From assembly GCA_008931825.1 (NCBI GenBank), contig QXVZ01006806.1:1-64000 (forward strand): a stretch of 64,000 nt of DNA, written 5' to 3'. Source of the DNA: Phallusia fumigata. Lineage: Eukaryota; Chordata; Ascidiacea; Phlebobranchia; Ascidiidae. The translations under genes and the position numbers were made by a program. A model generated the notes under the pieces. It had not been told where the DNA came from and did not search any database. It saw only the letters and a list, made by a program, of their open reading frames with translations. The first letter of the stretch is position 1; the number at the start of each line of letters is the position of its first letter. Below are positions 26,226 through 38,559 of this stretch, piece after piece.

Positions 26226-26607
26226 TCAACAATCCTTGCATATTATCTCACAATAAGCATTGTATGTGTGTTTTGCATTAAAACTGTTGATATCAGTCGT
26301 AAAAACGTCGCCACATATTCTGCCGCACTGCAATAAAGGTTGCCTTATTAGGATTAAAGCTACGGCTATCTACGACATTTTTATAGTTGTTGTTTTGCTG
26401 TACAGTGCCGCGTACTTATGTATCAACATGCAAGTTTAAAGTCATATCTCCTGCAATAAAACTGACCTGACCGCTTGTAAACACGTCGCCACACAATCTA
26501 TTGCCTTCTGCCACTTTATGCTGCAACATCGACAAAACCAAGCACAGTAGTAAAGCTGGTTTCATCAGCAGTTTCCGGTTCATCTGAATCATCTCAACTA
26601 TCGCCAT
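26226..26607 (-). CDS. candidate secreted six-cysteine peptide precursor (80 residues)
   Basis: I do not recognise an exact family. Exon 1, 26607-26467, encodes a likely signal peptide with a hydrophobic core (KPALLLCLVLSML) followed by NRLCGDVFTSGQ, then a GTCAGT donor. Exon 2, 26327-26226, follows a good acceptor (TTTATTGCAG) in the same phase 0 and encodes CGRICGDVFT, a spacer and CEIICKDC before TGA. The mature part would have six cysteines at residues 39, 48, 52, 73, 77 and 80. The final C-x3-C-x2-C spacing resembles ShK-type peptides, but the C2-C3 spacing does not fit well. R-L/I-C-G-D-V-F-T occurs once in each exon, an internal duplication. Met1 or Met9 could be the start. It lies about 0.65 kb upstream of tetraspanin 3 on the same strand. 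The main doubt is that both exons are short. Confidence 0.45.
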
Positions 26608-29600
26608 GTTACGGTTTAACACATTTAATATCCGGGTTTCATCCGTCAGATTATAAGTCTAACATCGGTTTATTTTAACTAGAAGCTGTACTGGTGAGGT
26701 GGCCCATAGATTGCAAGCACTCTAATTACTTCCTGGACAGCGTATGGTGGTTTCTGCACAACGTGCCAACATATTCGTGATGACTTAAGGCTGCTGGATT
26801 ATTTAAAGTAATTTTGTCATAAACATAAAAAACGCGCGAATTTAAGTCACATACAATAAAAATACAGGACTTGTGTCACATAACATCAGCTGAACAACTA
26901 CCCAAAGCTTCCTCTACTATGCTCAACCAAACACCGTCGATATCCTCTGTCAGCCAAACTACTATCACTACCAAGCAATGGAAACTCAAAGTTGCACTTC
27001 CCGGCGGAGTTTAGGAAGTTGTTAGTTCGATTTTACGCGAAACAGCGGAATGTCTGCTCTACCCAAAGCCTTTCTGCATGTTCTCATCCAAACGTTGAAA
27101 TGTGTGTGAAATTAACTTTCAGTTGTATTCCAGTTTTTTCGATTTTTTCGGGTGAAACAAGCTATATTTAATAAAAAGACGAGGCTGCAATTTACAAAAC
27201 TCAAGGCAACATCAAATTATAAACCTCACGATTACGACAAAAGATAAACAGATAATTTGCGACAATTGACGACCTCGAATGAAACTAAGGGCTGCATTGT
27301 GTGAAAACAGACCAAGTTTCCATCTCACTAAACCAATTGAGACGTCATAAACACACTTCTCTTTTTTTCCTTGTTTCCTGAGCTCGAGGCGCGCGGTGTC
27401 CACCCAACCATGAATACTAGTTGTGAAACCCAACAACAAGTATTTAGTATTCCACACATAAGTTGTAACCCCAAACCAGCCATGTTGTTCTCCATATACA
27501 GCCGCACCGCATAACATGCTCTGTGACGTAACACAGCAGGGTTGTGACTAACAAGCAGCGGATGTTTTTACAACATATGGTAATTTGTCTTTGACGCGTT
27601 CATCGAGCCATTAGACTCTTTTGTAGAAGGCTTTTGCAAGAAATTCACACTTTGTGCGTTACAAACTCTTCTGTGTCACTTGTTGGTCAAGGCAATAGCA
27701 CAGTTCTAAAAATGTCAATAATGACAATTAAATTATTGTGACGACATAGTTACATCTCATTGTTCGTCCACAACCTAACATGTGTAAACGTCACTTTGTA
27801 TGCAACAGCAGTTAGCCACGGGCACTCACACTTGCTAAAACTAAAACAAACCAACCCTTCACCAATACAACTGACCGCCAAGGCGTGGCAGTCATCACGT
27901 GACAGGGAAGCAGACGATTCGTCACGTTCCAGAATAACAAGAGCACGATTTGCCAAAAATTCGACGCAAACTTTCACGCATGGCATTTATGCATTGTTAC
28001 GTCACAAATTAAAAAAATCGATTCAAATCGATGTTCTCATGTTACTTCACAAAGCCGAAACGATTTGTTAGCGTGCTGAGCTGGTGTTTAAATGACGTCA
28101 CAATGCACAGTTAATACGTCACAGTTAAACCCCTGCGTTTTGCGTCGGCTAATTCTCAGCGAACAAAGCTGCACATTTTAATAATCGCATTAAACTGGAA
28201 TTACAATCGACATGTTTCACTTTGTTGTCGTAACAATGCCTGCTTTATTCGCAAACAATGTTTTGGTGAAGAACTGTTCATTGAAAACGCAATTTCCGCA
28301 AACAGACAATATAATTTCCTCGTTACAGAGAAACGCACCCAACCATAAATAAATGTACAAATAAGAATTTAGCGGATTACGAAATAACGAAATACCACCA
28401 GCAGTTATTTTCATCTCAAACCAACTGAAACTGGTAACTAAGTGTTGTGGTCGCCAGGCGATGCCACGACACTCATCTGCAGCTGTGGAACATTCCCATG
28501 ACGATATATAGCGCCTCTCCATAGTGACGTCATAACCATGTGACAATGAGATAGAGCTAGGTGGGGGTTTGTTGCTATAAGAGACTTGGACACAAAAATA
28601 ACTACAAAGCTACGGGCTATAGCGGAATAAGCAATGTACGATTACATGTTTCATTAAACAAAACACAAAAACAAATTCTGCCTGGCACACAAACCAATTT
28701 GTTTCAATTATCAGAGAAAAACTAAAAACAACCACATCCAGACAGGTTGTGGGTTTTTGTACCACGTCATCTCAGCGCAGTTTAACAGTAAACGCTTCAA
28801 TTCGACTGAATCGAAGCGTAAACTTGTTCTAATATTCTTGTAAACCCCGCGGGCTGAAAGGCGCTGTACCATCTGCCTCATTTAAATTCCACGCCATTTA
28901 ATACTCACTATCGGCATTCATGACGTAACAATGCCAGCCCACTATTCCAAGATAATCACCGCTTATGTCAAGTTTTTTGTTCCAGTAAAAATGTTAAAAA
29001 ACTCAAAAAAACCGCGGCAAGTAAGTTTAAAACTTTTATCAGAAAGCAATTTGGGTAGATTGAAAACACAATTCTCGTTTCTGTCGAATCTTTTGACTGT
29101 GACAGCGCAGTAATAACATTAGGAGTGCGTTAATAAAGTTAAGGGTGCTTCAAATTCTGTTACCAACAACACAAATTGACGATAATGCCGGTTTCCACCC
29201 ATCATCATGTGGTAAAAGCAATAAACTCAACTTTCAAAGGCTTTTACGTACACCTTGTTTTTTCACATAATTTCAAAATACACCTGACCGAAAAAAACTA
29301 AAAAAGTAACAGCACCACAAGTTACACTTTACACTTCTGTACATTTGCTACAGCAAGCGTTTAACACTTGTAGAATAAATATTTCCTTCCCCAGCCCCCA
29401 AACAATAGAATTGTGTTTCGAGTGTTCTTTGCGCAAGGGCCAAGAGAGATTATTGCCTCAGGTTGCCACGGCAACACAATGGATGCGTTCGAAAACCTAT
29501 TGTTACAAAAGGGAGGAAAACAATTGAATGTGAAAAAACATCGTGTTGGGCGCAATGTTGTGTCGAGGTGAAATATCGAATTGTTCTGATGAAGTCAACT

Positions 29601-31045
29601 TAAATAATGCTAGTAATTCACAAACATTTTTCTGATGCTCAAAAATTTCCAGCACAGAGAATCAAGGCCCAGTTTGTTTGTTGGAACCTTTTTTGCAACA
29701 ACTATTTAATTTTTTTTATTTATTGCTTTTTTTTAATTTTTTATTTAAGTATTGGTAAGACTGTCGCTTTTATTCTATTAGCTTGAGGAATAATAAGAGT
29801 GCAAATCCAGACCGGACAAATTTGTCAAACTGACGTTTTTAACATCACCAAAACAGCGGTACAATCATATTCTTGTTATGTGGTTTGCTTTCAAAACTTA
29901 GCAACAAATATTTGGTGAACCCGGCAACATGGGATAGTGGGAGCCATTAGAGTGCCCATATAATAAATAGAAATGAAAAGGTTATTTCCTTCTGAAAAAT
30001 TGCAAATAATTTTCAACGCTTAACATCCTACGCGGGTTTCTGACGACGCGGGAAAAAAAACTGAACTTTAGAAAGGAAGTTAACATGCGTTAAACTTGTT
30101 GGCAGACTTGTTTCAGATAAATAGGTTTATCTACAATATTCCAAAAGTTTTTTGAACCAGCATTTATTTTGGTGGGCAATTTGCAACAACATCTTGTCAT
30201 CGTGACGAGGGGATAGGGGCCGAATTGTTGTTTAAGAAATATTCAGATTTTTACAGAGCATTTTTATGAAATCCAATGAAAAAAGTTGTGTTTTCATTTA
30301 TACGTAACTATCATCGCACTCACAATATTTCTGTGACAAAACGTAATCTTTTAACCTTTAAAAAACACTTGAAACAAAAATTGAAAGAATGTAGGCGACA
30401 GCATAATTGCATACTGATAAGCAGGTCTGTTATGATGTGACATTATTATTTCTAGGAAGTTTTTGGCGTAAAAGTTCAATTTATCAAAATATTTCACTTA
30501 ATTAAAATTTATCACGTTTTTTGACATAATTTTGTTAATCGAGTCTTGTTTTCACACTGATTCACATTTAAATTTTTGTTTTGGGAAACTTTTTTTTTTG
30601 TATCAAGTCTTTGTGTTCTGAATTTTTTTTGTAAGCTTGTAAATCGAATCATAGATAAACCTCAATTCATACTTGAACCAATTATCATATAATCAGCGTT
30701 TTTACTTTTTATTGTCAATTTTTGCCTTCGTAAATTTGCTATGTAGTGTTGCCACCGTTACCGCGGGCATTGGTGCGGAAAGCAACTTTCATTAAATCCT
30801 CAACTCTTCAGCAGATATTAGGTTTATTTCTTAGATGTTACATTATTTTACAACATTTTTGTAAGGCATAGATTGATATTAATTCACAAACGCATTATTT
30901 TGTACTAAACTATGCTGTAAAATATTTTCCCACAAAATTATATCTCTATACACTGCAACGGATTCCAACCACTTTGTGTTGTTTGGGCAAATTGTAGAGA
31001 CGGGTAGCTAATGCAGTGTTTGGATTTTGTTTGAGTAACTTCAAT
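26608..31045. other. spacer, no gene supported
   Basis: Minus-strand open stretches at 27212-27534 and 28217-28546 have no splice-consistent partners. Several copies of the TGACGTMACAATGC motif occur around 27991-28934. The last kilobase is the 5' flank of DNAI7. Confidence 0.45.
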
Positions 31046-34000
31046 ATGGTAAGAAAAATACATTGAATTTCGGTAGTTATTAAACATGATAAAATCTATA
31101 TTCCTAAAATTCTGTACCTCAGGCTCTTGACTATTACCTTGTTTTGCACAGTCTTGATAGTTGTTTTAAAAAACAACATTTGTCAGTTAAAACTGTTTTT
31201 GCTGATCGTACGTGATCCGCTTTGTCTTATACTTCCTTAGAATGCTTGATGCAGCGTTGCAATCCACCATAATTGAAAGTTTTCCTTCTTGCAGCACAAA
31301 CCTTTGGCAAATATTAGTGTTGTTTTTAAATTATTGCAAAGCTGGCCAAAGTTTCGGTATTGTAACACAAATGTTTAAAAAATGTGTGTTAATGTAACTT
31401 TACTTTTTTAGAAGTGAACTAGAAGATATACATATTTATTTTAGCCACCGAAATCACCTAATCGATCAGGAAAATCAACTCCCACAAGAGGGCGACCTGG
31501 AGAAAAGAAGGAAGAAGAAAAACTGAGTGTTGAAGAAGAAGAAGCAAAACTACAAGCGGAAGAGGAGGAGAGAAAAAGAATTGAGAAAGAGGTGAAAGTT
31601 TTTTTTTTAACAATATGTCATCTTGGCCTTTTAAACAAATAGAGTTAATTTTTGGCCTGGTGTCAAAATTGTAGCAACTGATAATGTAAAAATGATTATT
31701 AATCTGAACATCATCTAAATTTTAATCATGGAAAATAGAAAGGGCAAAGCTAGTGGATCTATCTGGCATCCCTAGATACAATTCAAGAAGGAATGGTTGA
31801 GTAAGATTACAATACCAGAATTTGCAAAGACGTTTTTGTAATAGGAGCGAGAAAAATTGGAACTTGAAAGACTCGAGATTTTGTCGAAGATTCGTGACAG
31901 CGAAGAAAGTGAAACAAGAAAAGAGATCGAAGCTATTGATGCCACTGTGGAACAAGTTGAAAACGACAGAAGAGCAAATTCTCAGGTGAAAAAATATGGA
32001 AGTTTGGTATTTCCACATGGCGATTGATTCTGTGGTATTGTGTCACTATAATTTTTCACCAAACTCAACTTAATTCTATGCTGAAAGATTGCAAACATCA
32101 AATCATGAATTGCTTTTGTTTGGAACAAACTGTTGTTTATTGAATTAACAAATATTGAACAAAATCAAAGTTGTAATACAACAACTAAGTTTGGGGATGG
32201 GTCAGCTAAAATCAGCCAACCCTTCAGACTCAGGCTTGATAAGTTGGAAGCCAATGTCAATTATATTTTACCACACATAAATTTAGTTTTTTTCATAGTG
32301 TTTTTAGGTACACAATTCACGGTTTTAATTATTCTCAATAGGAAGATACAAGCCAGTACTTGTGTGTAAAACATATTCTACGTTTCAGAGTCATTCCTGA
32401 TGATGACAGCAGCGTTTGTCGAAATGTAGAATAGTAATTTTACCCTACATAATTTTAGTTTTTTATATTATAGTATTTTTAATATTTTATTTAAACAAGT
32501 TGTTCGCTGTTCTGACAATTGTGTTTTTAAAGTGGGAGCGATACATGATATGTGAAGGAAAGCCAGATCCAACATCAGCCAAGGAAATTAACACTTTCAT
32601 TTCGTTGACCAAAGAAAATGGAAAACCTGATCTGAATGTTGTACTTGAGGATGCTGTGCTTATATTGAATGTGAGTTGAATAGCTATGTGGTGGACAGTT
32701 GACTCATAAAGAATTTAGCAGCACTCTGCAATAGACAAAAATAGCTAAAACAATTAGTTGAAAATATGCAAAGACAAAACAACTGTTTTGGGGACACTGT
32801 GGCCACCAACCTTTAGGATTTGTTCGGGCTTAAAGTCAACTGAGAAGTTGAAAACATCATGGAAAACACCAGTGGCGTAAATGAGTGGGAGAACTTGGTT
32901 GGATGCCAGTCAGTTGAAAGTGTTTTGGTAATGACTTAAAGTATATATTTTTGTGTTTATAAAGATAGTGTACTTCACCATCCTAAACCTAATTGGCTCA
33001 ACAGCTGCAGTTGTCTGCTCACTCCCGTTCCATTCTGAGCGATGCAATTTAGTTTTAATTGTGTTATTATGTGACAATACATTTAAATAACTGTATCAGC
33101 AGTATCATAAATCTCAGACTTTGATGCTTTTCAGCTGATAAATATCGTTATGTTTTATTCCAGTTAATCGATGAGTTAAACTTTCTGTTGGAGGATTCAG
33201 TTTTGGATGAAGTTGTAGTGTCGGAATACAAACAAACCGTTTTGTCGTTACAAAGTTTGCTTTTATCCAGATACGATGACGCAACGTTGAAACTACTTAA
33301 GGTTGTTTTACTTTCAATACTTTTTGATTCTAACAACCAAGGAATATTTTACACTTGATCATAATGTCAAGTTGCCATTTGAAAAACAGATATATGTTTG
33401 TTATAAAAAACATTTTGCCTGTTTAGAGGTTTTTAGAAATCTTTACAAATAACTAAAACCTGTTTTAGAAATTTTTGTTTTGAAATTTGTTTCTAGAAAT
33501 TAAAGTAAAATTCCAAAACTATTCTACACAAATGCTGGTTGTTAGGACAAAAGTTTACTTCGATCTTTTGTGAAGTTTATTTGCGGGGATTAATTTAGAT
33601 GTTTTCGGTTTTTCACAGGAAGCGAGTTACGAAGCGGATTCAGAAACTGGTAATCTTCAGAAGGTCGTCAAGGGTGACAATGAGGTCATAATGCTTTGGG
33701 GAAATCTTAATAAAAATCCGAGGTTCAAAAGTTATGAGTTTGAAACAGAAAAAATTACTTTTGAACTTCCAAAACTCCTCGCTATGACCGATATCGCTGG
33801 TGAGTCCAGCTTTTAGTTCTGAAAAATAAAAACTACAAATGCTGTGAAAACAATAATGATTTTAGTTGTATTGTTTAATTCAATTGTTTGCGTATTTTTT
33901 TCCAGAATCAACTACTTATAGATTCAAGTTCTTACGGGGTTTAAATTCCAAAGAAGTGTTTTATTCATTTATTTACAGTTCGCATTTTACGAGAAGATTT

Positions 34001-37000
34001 TGATCATTATTCTCACCAATGCAGCACTTTTTTGGCAAAGCAAACGAAACAAGCTCAACAAGAAGGTAAAAAAATCAATTATATTTCATGTTGTTGCAAA
34101 CAACATTTCTAAGCAAATTTTTAAACTGTTGCATTATTTGTAACAGTAGATAAGTTTTGTAACTTTGTACAATGTATTTTTTGTCATTATGTGTAAAATG
34201 ATTAACTGTAAATATTTATTGTTCGGCAGCGAAAGTCTTACACTACTGGTGATAAATATGACTGTTACTTTTTCTGTTTTTTTTAAATGTTGGTTTTTAC
34301 ATCAGATGAGAATGTGGAAGTTGGTGTTGATGAGGAGGCTGATGGAAAGAAGAAAGATGGGGAAGCTGAAGGAACGGAGGAAGAAGGAGAAGATAAATCT
34401 GTTTCCAATGAAGGGAGGAAGGTGGGAAAAGTGATCTTGTAAAATTGGAAGAAAAATGAAAATTCAGAATTTCTGTCAAAATGTTTTAATATTTGCCTGA
34501 GCATGTTCTAAAACAGGGCTGTACAAACAGGCCTACATGGGTGTTTGAGGTCAAAGACAATAATTTTTAAGACTGACCGCAAAATATTTGTGATGGCGGC
34601 CATGCATTGGTAAAACTGTTCGCTACGGAATATGGAACTATGAGAACATTTAATCAGACTTTTATGCATAGGTAAATGGGATGTTATTAGAGTTTTGTTT
34701 AAAAATATAATTGTATTTAAATAATTGTAATGCAGAGTGGAATGAGTGAAGCATCAGAAAAGGACGGAGATAAAGAAGAGAAAAAGGAAGAAAGCAAAGA
34801 AGAGGGAAAGGAAGAAGGGAGCAATGCAGATGGTAGGGGCTTCTTGCTAATCAAGAAAAACAAAATGAATACCTGAATATTCATTATGCGTCCCCTTCCT
34901 GAAAGGGGACACATATTGTTTTCACTCAGTTTGTTTGTTTGTTTTTTTTTGTTTTTTTTACGCCGAGCTTGTCCATGTCGTTTTGCCATGAAATGTTTGG
35001 TGGATTTGGATGAAACTTTTACAGCTGGTAGATATGACCAGGAAGTTGTGCCATCTGTTTCATTTGACCCCATAGCCCCAGCGGTTACCCCCTTAGCCCC
35101 CTAAAATGGGGCAAAATAGTTAAACAATCTCCGAATTGGATGAAATTTGGACAGTTTGTATAACATGTCATTGTGGTGCAATAGTTAATGTTTTTACCCT
35201 GTAGGCCAAGCAGTTACCCCACCAGCCCCCTAAAATGTGTACTGTTATTTAACAATGTCCAAAGTTGATGCAGCTTGGACAGTTTGTAACACATGTTTTT
35301 GTGGTGCGCTGAATGCTTTGTTTACATCTATAGCCTGGGCATGTTTTCAGAAAAACGCAATATGTAGAACTTTGCATGTGTGGGGACCCATGCGTTTCTG
35401 CCAGCGGAAACATTCATGTCATAAATAGCGCAGGTAACTGAATAATGTGGGGAATATGTCATCTTTTAATATCGGGTAATAGTGTATGTAGGGGGGGGGT
35501 ATATGGTAAGCCACCCTTCTAGTTGTTTAATGTTTTTGTCTTACTTTTTGTTATATCTGCTAATGAACACAATACTCTGTTTAACTTTTTGTGGGGGGAA
35601 GTTGTACGTCATTTTCGTCAGTTTTTTAGTGAAAATATAAACCAGTTTGGTATTTCCACAGGTAGGGAATCCCCTGCTACCCCAGAGATAAAGATTGAAG
35701 TTGAGGATGACGAGATTCTCGACCCCGATGTAGTTGACTTGCGACAATGTACACCACTAGGTGGGGTGTACCATATCGACCTTGTCAGATTGCCTCCGCA
35801 ACCCAAGGTCGTAAAGGGTTGGACTCTCACTCAGGTTTGTTGCAGACTTTTTATGTTGGTATTGATAACACAGAGAGCTTTTAGAAAAAATCAAGTCTTT
35901 ATGAAATTCTATTTTTATTTATTGTATGTTTTGTAGTTTATGGTAAAACTAAATTTCCAAAGTATTTTGTCATAAAATTACCAAAGTTACAAAATAAAAC
36001 CTTCCAGCAAAGTTTTTTAAAAATTTGATGTTAATATTCTGCAGATCATCGATGAGCCCTTGACCCAGGTAAAGTACCCATCGGAACATTTGAGAAAAAC
36101 CCCTTCCCGAGCCCCTTCTGCAACTCCTGATGCCAGAGAGGGTGATGAGGGTGTTTCCCCATCAAAAACCCCCTTGGAGCAGCAACAGCCCCCGATCGGG
36201 ATTACCATGGTTTTGCCGAACAACGTCTCATTTTTTGAAGAGCCGCAAGTGGCAAGATGGGACGACGAAGGTTTTTTAAAAAAATATTTTGATTTTTTGC
36301 CAAATCCAAATTTTTCTCACTCACCCTGCCTAAAGCTAACATCACCCTGGTTTTCCATTTAAAATTTTGCAAGAATTTGTTTGTTGAGATCAGGGCTAGA
36401 AAAAATGCAAATTTACCGGGAAGCCAACAAAAATTTCCTGACAATTTTTGGCAAATCCCCTAAGTTCCTGTTACAAAAACAAAAAAATTCCTGTGAGTGG
36501 GACCAATTTCCCGGGGAAAGAGCTTTCCCATTTCCCCACTTTTTCCCACCATGGTTGAGGTGATCAACTGTCATTGTTATAAACTAGAAACTGTAGAACA
36601 ATCAGATCGGCCTAGCTCGTTCTATTTTGCAATTCTTTAATTTTGTCAAGTATTTTTAGAAGAGAAGTTTATTTGCATAGCATTGCTAATTTTGCCTCAA
36701 TTTAAACCCTTACAAAATACAATATTGATTGTTGTGGTAATGTGAAATCTTGATCAAATGTATTTTGTAGCTTACAATATTATACCTCAGGTAAAATTAC
36801 ATTAATTTGTAGACAAGCATTGGAAGACATCAAGCATCACTGATTTAAATTACGACGAGGAGAAAAGAATTTTGAGTTTCAGGACATCACTGTTTGGAAG
36901 TTTTTGTTTGCTTCAGGATACGTATCTCAACATGCCGTTCCAATCATGGGAGTTAAGACCACAAGGGCTTAATGCGACACAACTTACTGTTACAGCTGCC

Positions 37001-38496
37001 ATTGCTGAAATTCATATTAAAGTCAAAGTAAGAAAAGAAATAGACTGAAATCATAACATAACATGACATAACAGTGTTGAAATCTTGTTCACCTGGTATG
37101 ACATGTATTTATTTGTTTTATCTTTGCTGAGCAAAATATGTAGAAGAAATCCTTGCATGGGCAGACGTGCTCGGAAAACACGAAAGGCTGACCATGATTA
37201 AAAGCATTGACCTCTTGTTACTTTGAGAATCTAAATAAAGTGTGTGAAAAAAATTTTGTTGTAGTCATATTTAATTACTTTTCAAACTTTTCGGTTTCAG
37301 GACCGGCAATGCATGTTGCTGAAACCAGATGAGGAAATTCCGCAACTTGCACACATTTATGACCACTGGATGGCACCAAAACTTCTCATTGCTAAAATCC
37401 AGAGCGCAGGAGTAAACATATTTCCTGCTTCTGATGCGTACAAATTTGCATCTGTCCAGGATAAGGTGATGAATTGTAAAATGTTTCTATTATTCTGAAG
37501 TCTCACTTTGCAACGGTATAACCACATAAATTGTTTGTGGTGTATAAATGTCCGGACCAGTTGTTGTTTTGTGAACTTCCATTGTTGGAAAAGACTGGAC
37601 TTTAATACCTTAGTGTTCATAAAGCCCAAAATTTTTGATTAGTTTTGGGCTAATTAATTTACAAAACTTGTTTTAATATTATTGGATTTCTTTGGCGCAA
37701 AAAATTACTTCACTAAATTTCAGGAAAAGGTGATTAGTTGTCAAATGTTTTTAATGTTTAAAATACAATGGATTGTTTTGGTGAAAAATGTTGCTTTGCT
37801 CAATTTCAGGATGTGAATATGGATTATGTTTACCACCAGATGGCATTGTTGTCGTCCGCGTTTGCTTTTTCTTGGAGCAAATGGAACAGCGAAGCTGCAA
37901 AACATAAAGTTTTATTTCAAGTAAATTGATATTACACTAGCGCTGCAACTAAATCATGCACCCTTTCAAGTTTTTCATTTTGTTTTCTATTTCCATTGGT
38001 GTTACGTTGAACTTATTGTTTTGGTGACTGTTGGTAACTTTTCCGCAAGGTTAGAACATTTAAGTTTCGGGTTAAAGTTTTTAGTTTACAGAATTTATGC
38101 AAAAACTTTCTGATGAAAACCTCTTCCAGCCATCCTTATACTATTTTCAACTGTTTTTTATTACAATTCATTTTGCTACACCAGGTGGCGCCCTTGTATG
38201 TGACCAATGATGCGCGACCAGTCCCCGATGATGATTGGTCGATTTTTGCTTGCTCCAATGATCGCTGTTACAAAGTGGCCTTACAGGAATATGATGAAAG
38301 TTACTGCGACGACCTCGCATCTGATGCCCAATACCATTGTGATGTCATGCATGCACTGCGTATGACATCACTAAAGGGGGATCCCGACGGCAAATTGTTG
38401 ACATCACTTGTCAATCGGTCTCACGCATGTGATGTGTTTTTTGTCGACACTGTGCTAACACTGTTGAAAGCCACACAACTTATAAGTTTTTCTTAA
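31046..38496 (+). CDS. DNAI7: DNAI7/CASC1 axonemal protein (749 residues, Ciona p83.9-like)
   Basis: CASC1/DNAI7 family proteins are ciliary axoneme components linked to the dynein arms. Fifteen exons: 31046-31048, 31445-31591, 31845-31985, 32533-32670, 33164-33301, 33619-33799, 33979-34065, 34306-34421, 34736-34832, 35662-35834, 36045-36270, 36813-37027, 37301-37465, 37810-37920, 38185-38496. They total 2250 nt, about 84 kDa. Exon 1 contributes only the ATG, directly followed by GTAAGA; exon 2 starts PPKSPNRSGKS. Residues about 20-100 are a highly charged coiled-coil stretch. Family signatures seen are WERYMICEG, VDLRQCTPLGGVYH, LQDTYLNMPFQSWELRP and QMALLSSAFAFSWSKWN. Exons 8-9 (about residues 279-349) encode a Glu/Lys-rich linker. 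The gene converges on CRK. The ATG-only first exon and a possible 6-nt exon are the uncertain points. Confidence 0.9.
32375..32432. repeat. short imperfect hairpin in DNAI7 intron 3
   Basis: ATTCTACGTTTC at 32375-32386 pairs with GAAATGTAGAAT at 32421-32432 (11 of 12), with smaller inverted pairs such as GACA/TGTC inside. Two related A/T-rich segments (about 32263-32306 and 32438-32481) flank it in direct orientation. It looks like part of a dispersed repeat; the family is unknown. Confidence 0.45.
34890..35430. repeat. degenerate repeat in DNAI7 intron 9
   Basis: The intron carries two or three diverged copies of a unit of about 130 bp containing CCCCTAAAATG, a TTGGACAGTTTGTA-type core and TTGTGGTGC. 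It looks like an interspersed or tandem repeat and has no convincing coding potential. Confidence 0.45.
36275..36560. repeat. possible dispersed repeat in DNAI7 intron 11
   Basis: Purine-rich and C-rich short motifs (TTTCCCGGGGAAAG, TTTCCCATTTCCCC) and a CAGGGCTAGAAAA start suggest a degenerate non-autonomous DNA element, but no clean terminal repeats are visible. Confidence 0.2.
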
Positions 38497-38540
38497 AGTG
38501 TAAAATGTTTAATTAATGTTAGTATTTTGTAACTGTATGA

Positions 38541-38553
38541 AATAAAGTTTATT
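38541..38553. terminator. bidirectional polyadenylation signal
   Basis: AATAAAGTTTATT gives AATAAA on both strands. On the plus strand it lies 45 bases after the DNAI7 stop and is its likely signal. On the minus strand it could serve a long CRK 3' UTR, although closer minus-strand signals exist near 39887. Confidence 0.55.
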
Positions 38554-38559
38554 TTCATG

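Noticed and set aside
26467-26607. Insulin-like B chain in the cysteine-rich peptide
   Set aside because: The LCG start resembles an insulin B chain, but the second CG spacing and an A chain are missing.
27212-27534. Overlapping minus-strand frames of 68 and 101 codons
   Set aside because: Two competing frames, no splice-consistent neighbours, no family match.
28217-28546. 109-codon minus-strand frame with several cysteines
   Set aside because: No signal peptide, no matching exons and no family recognised.
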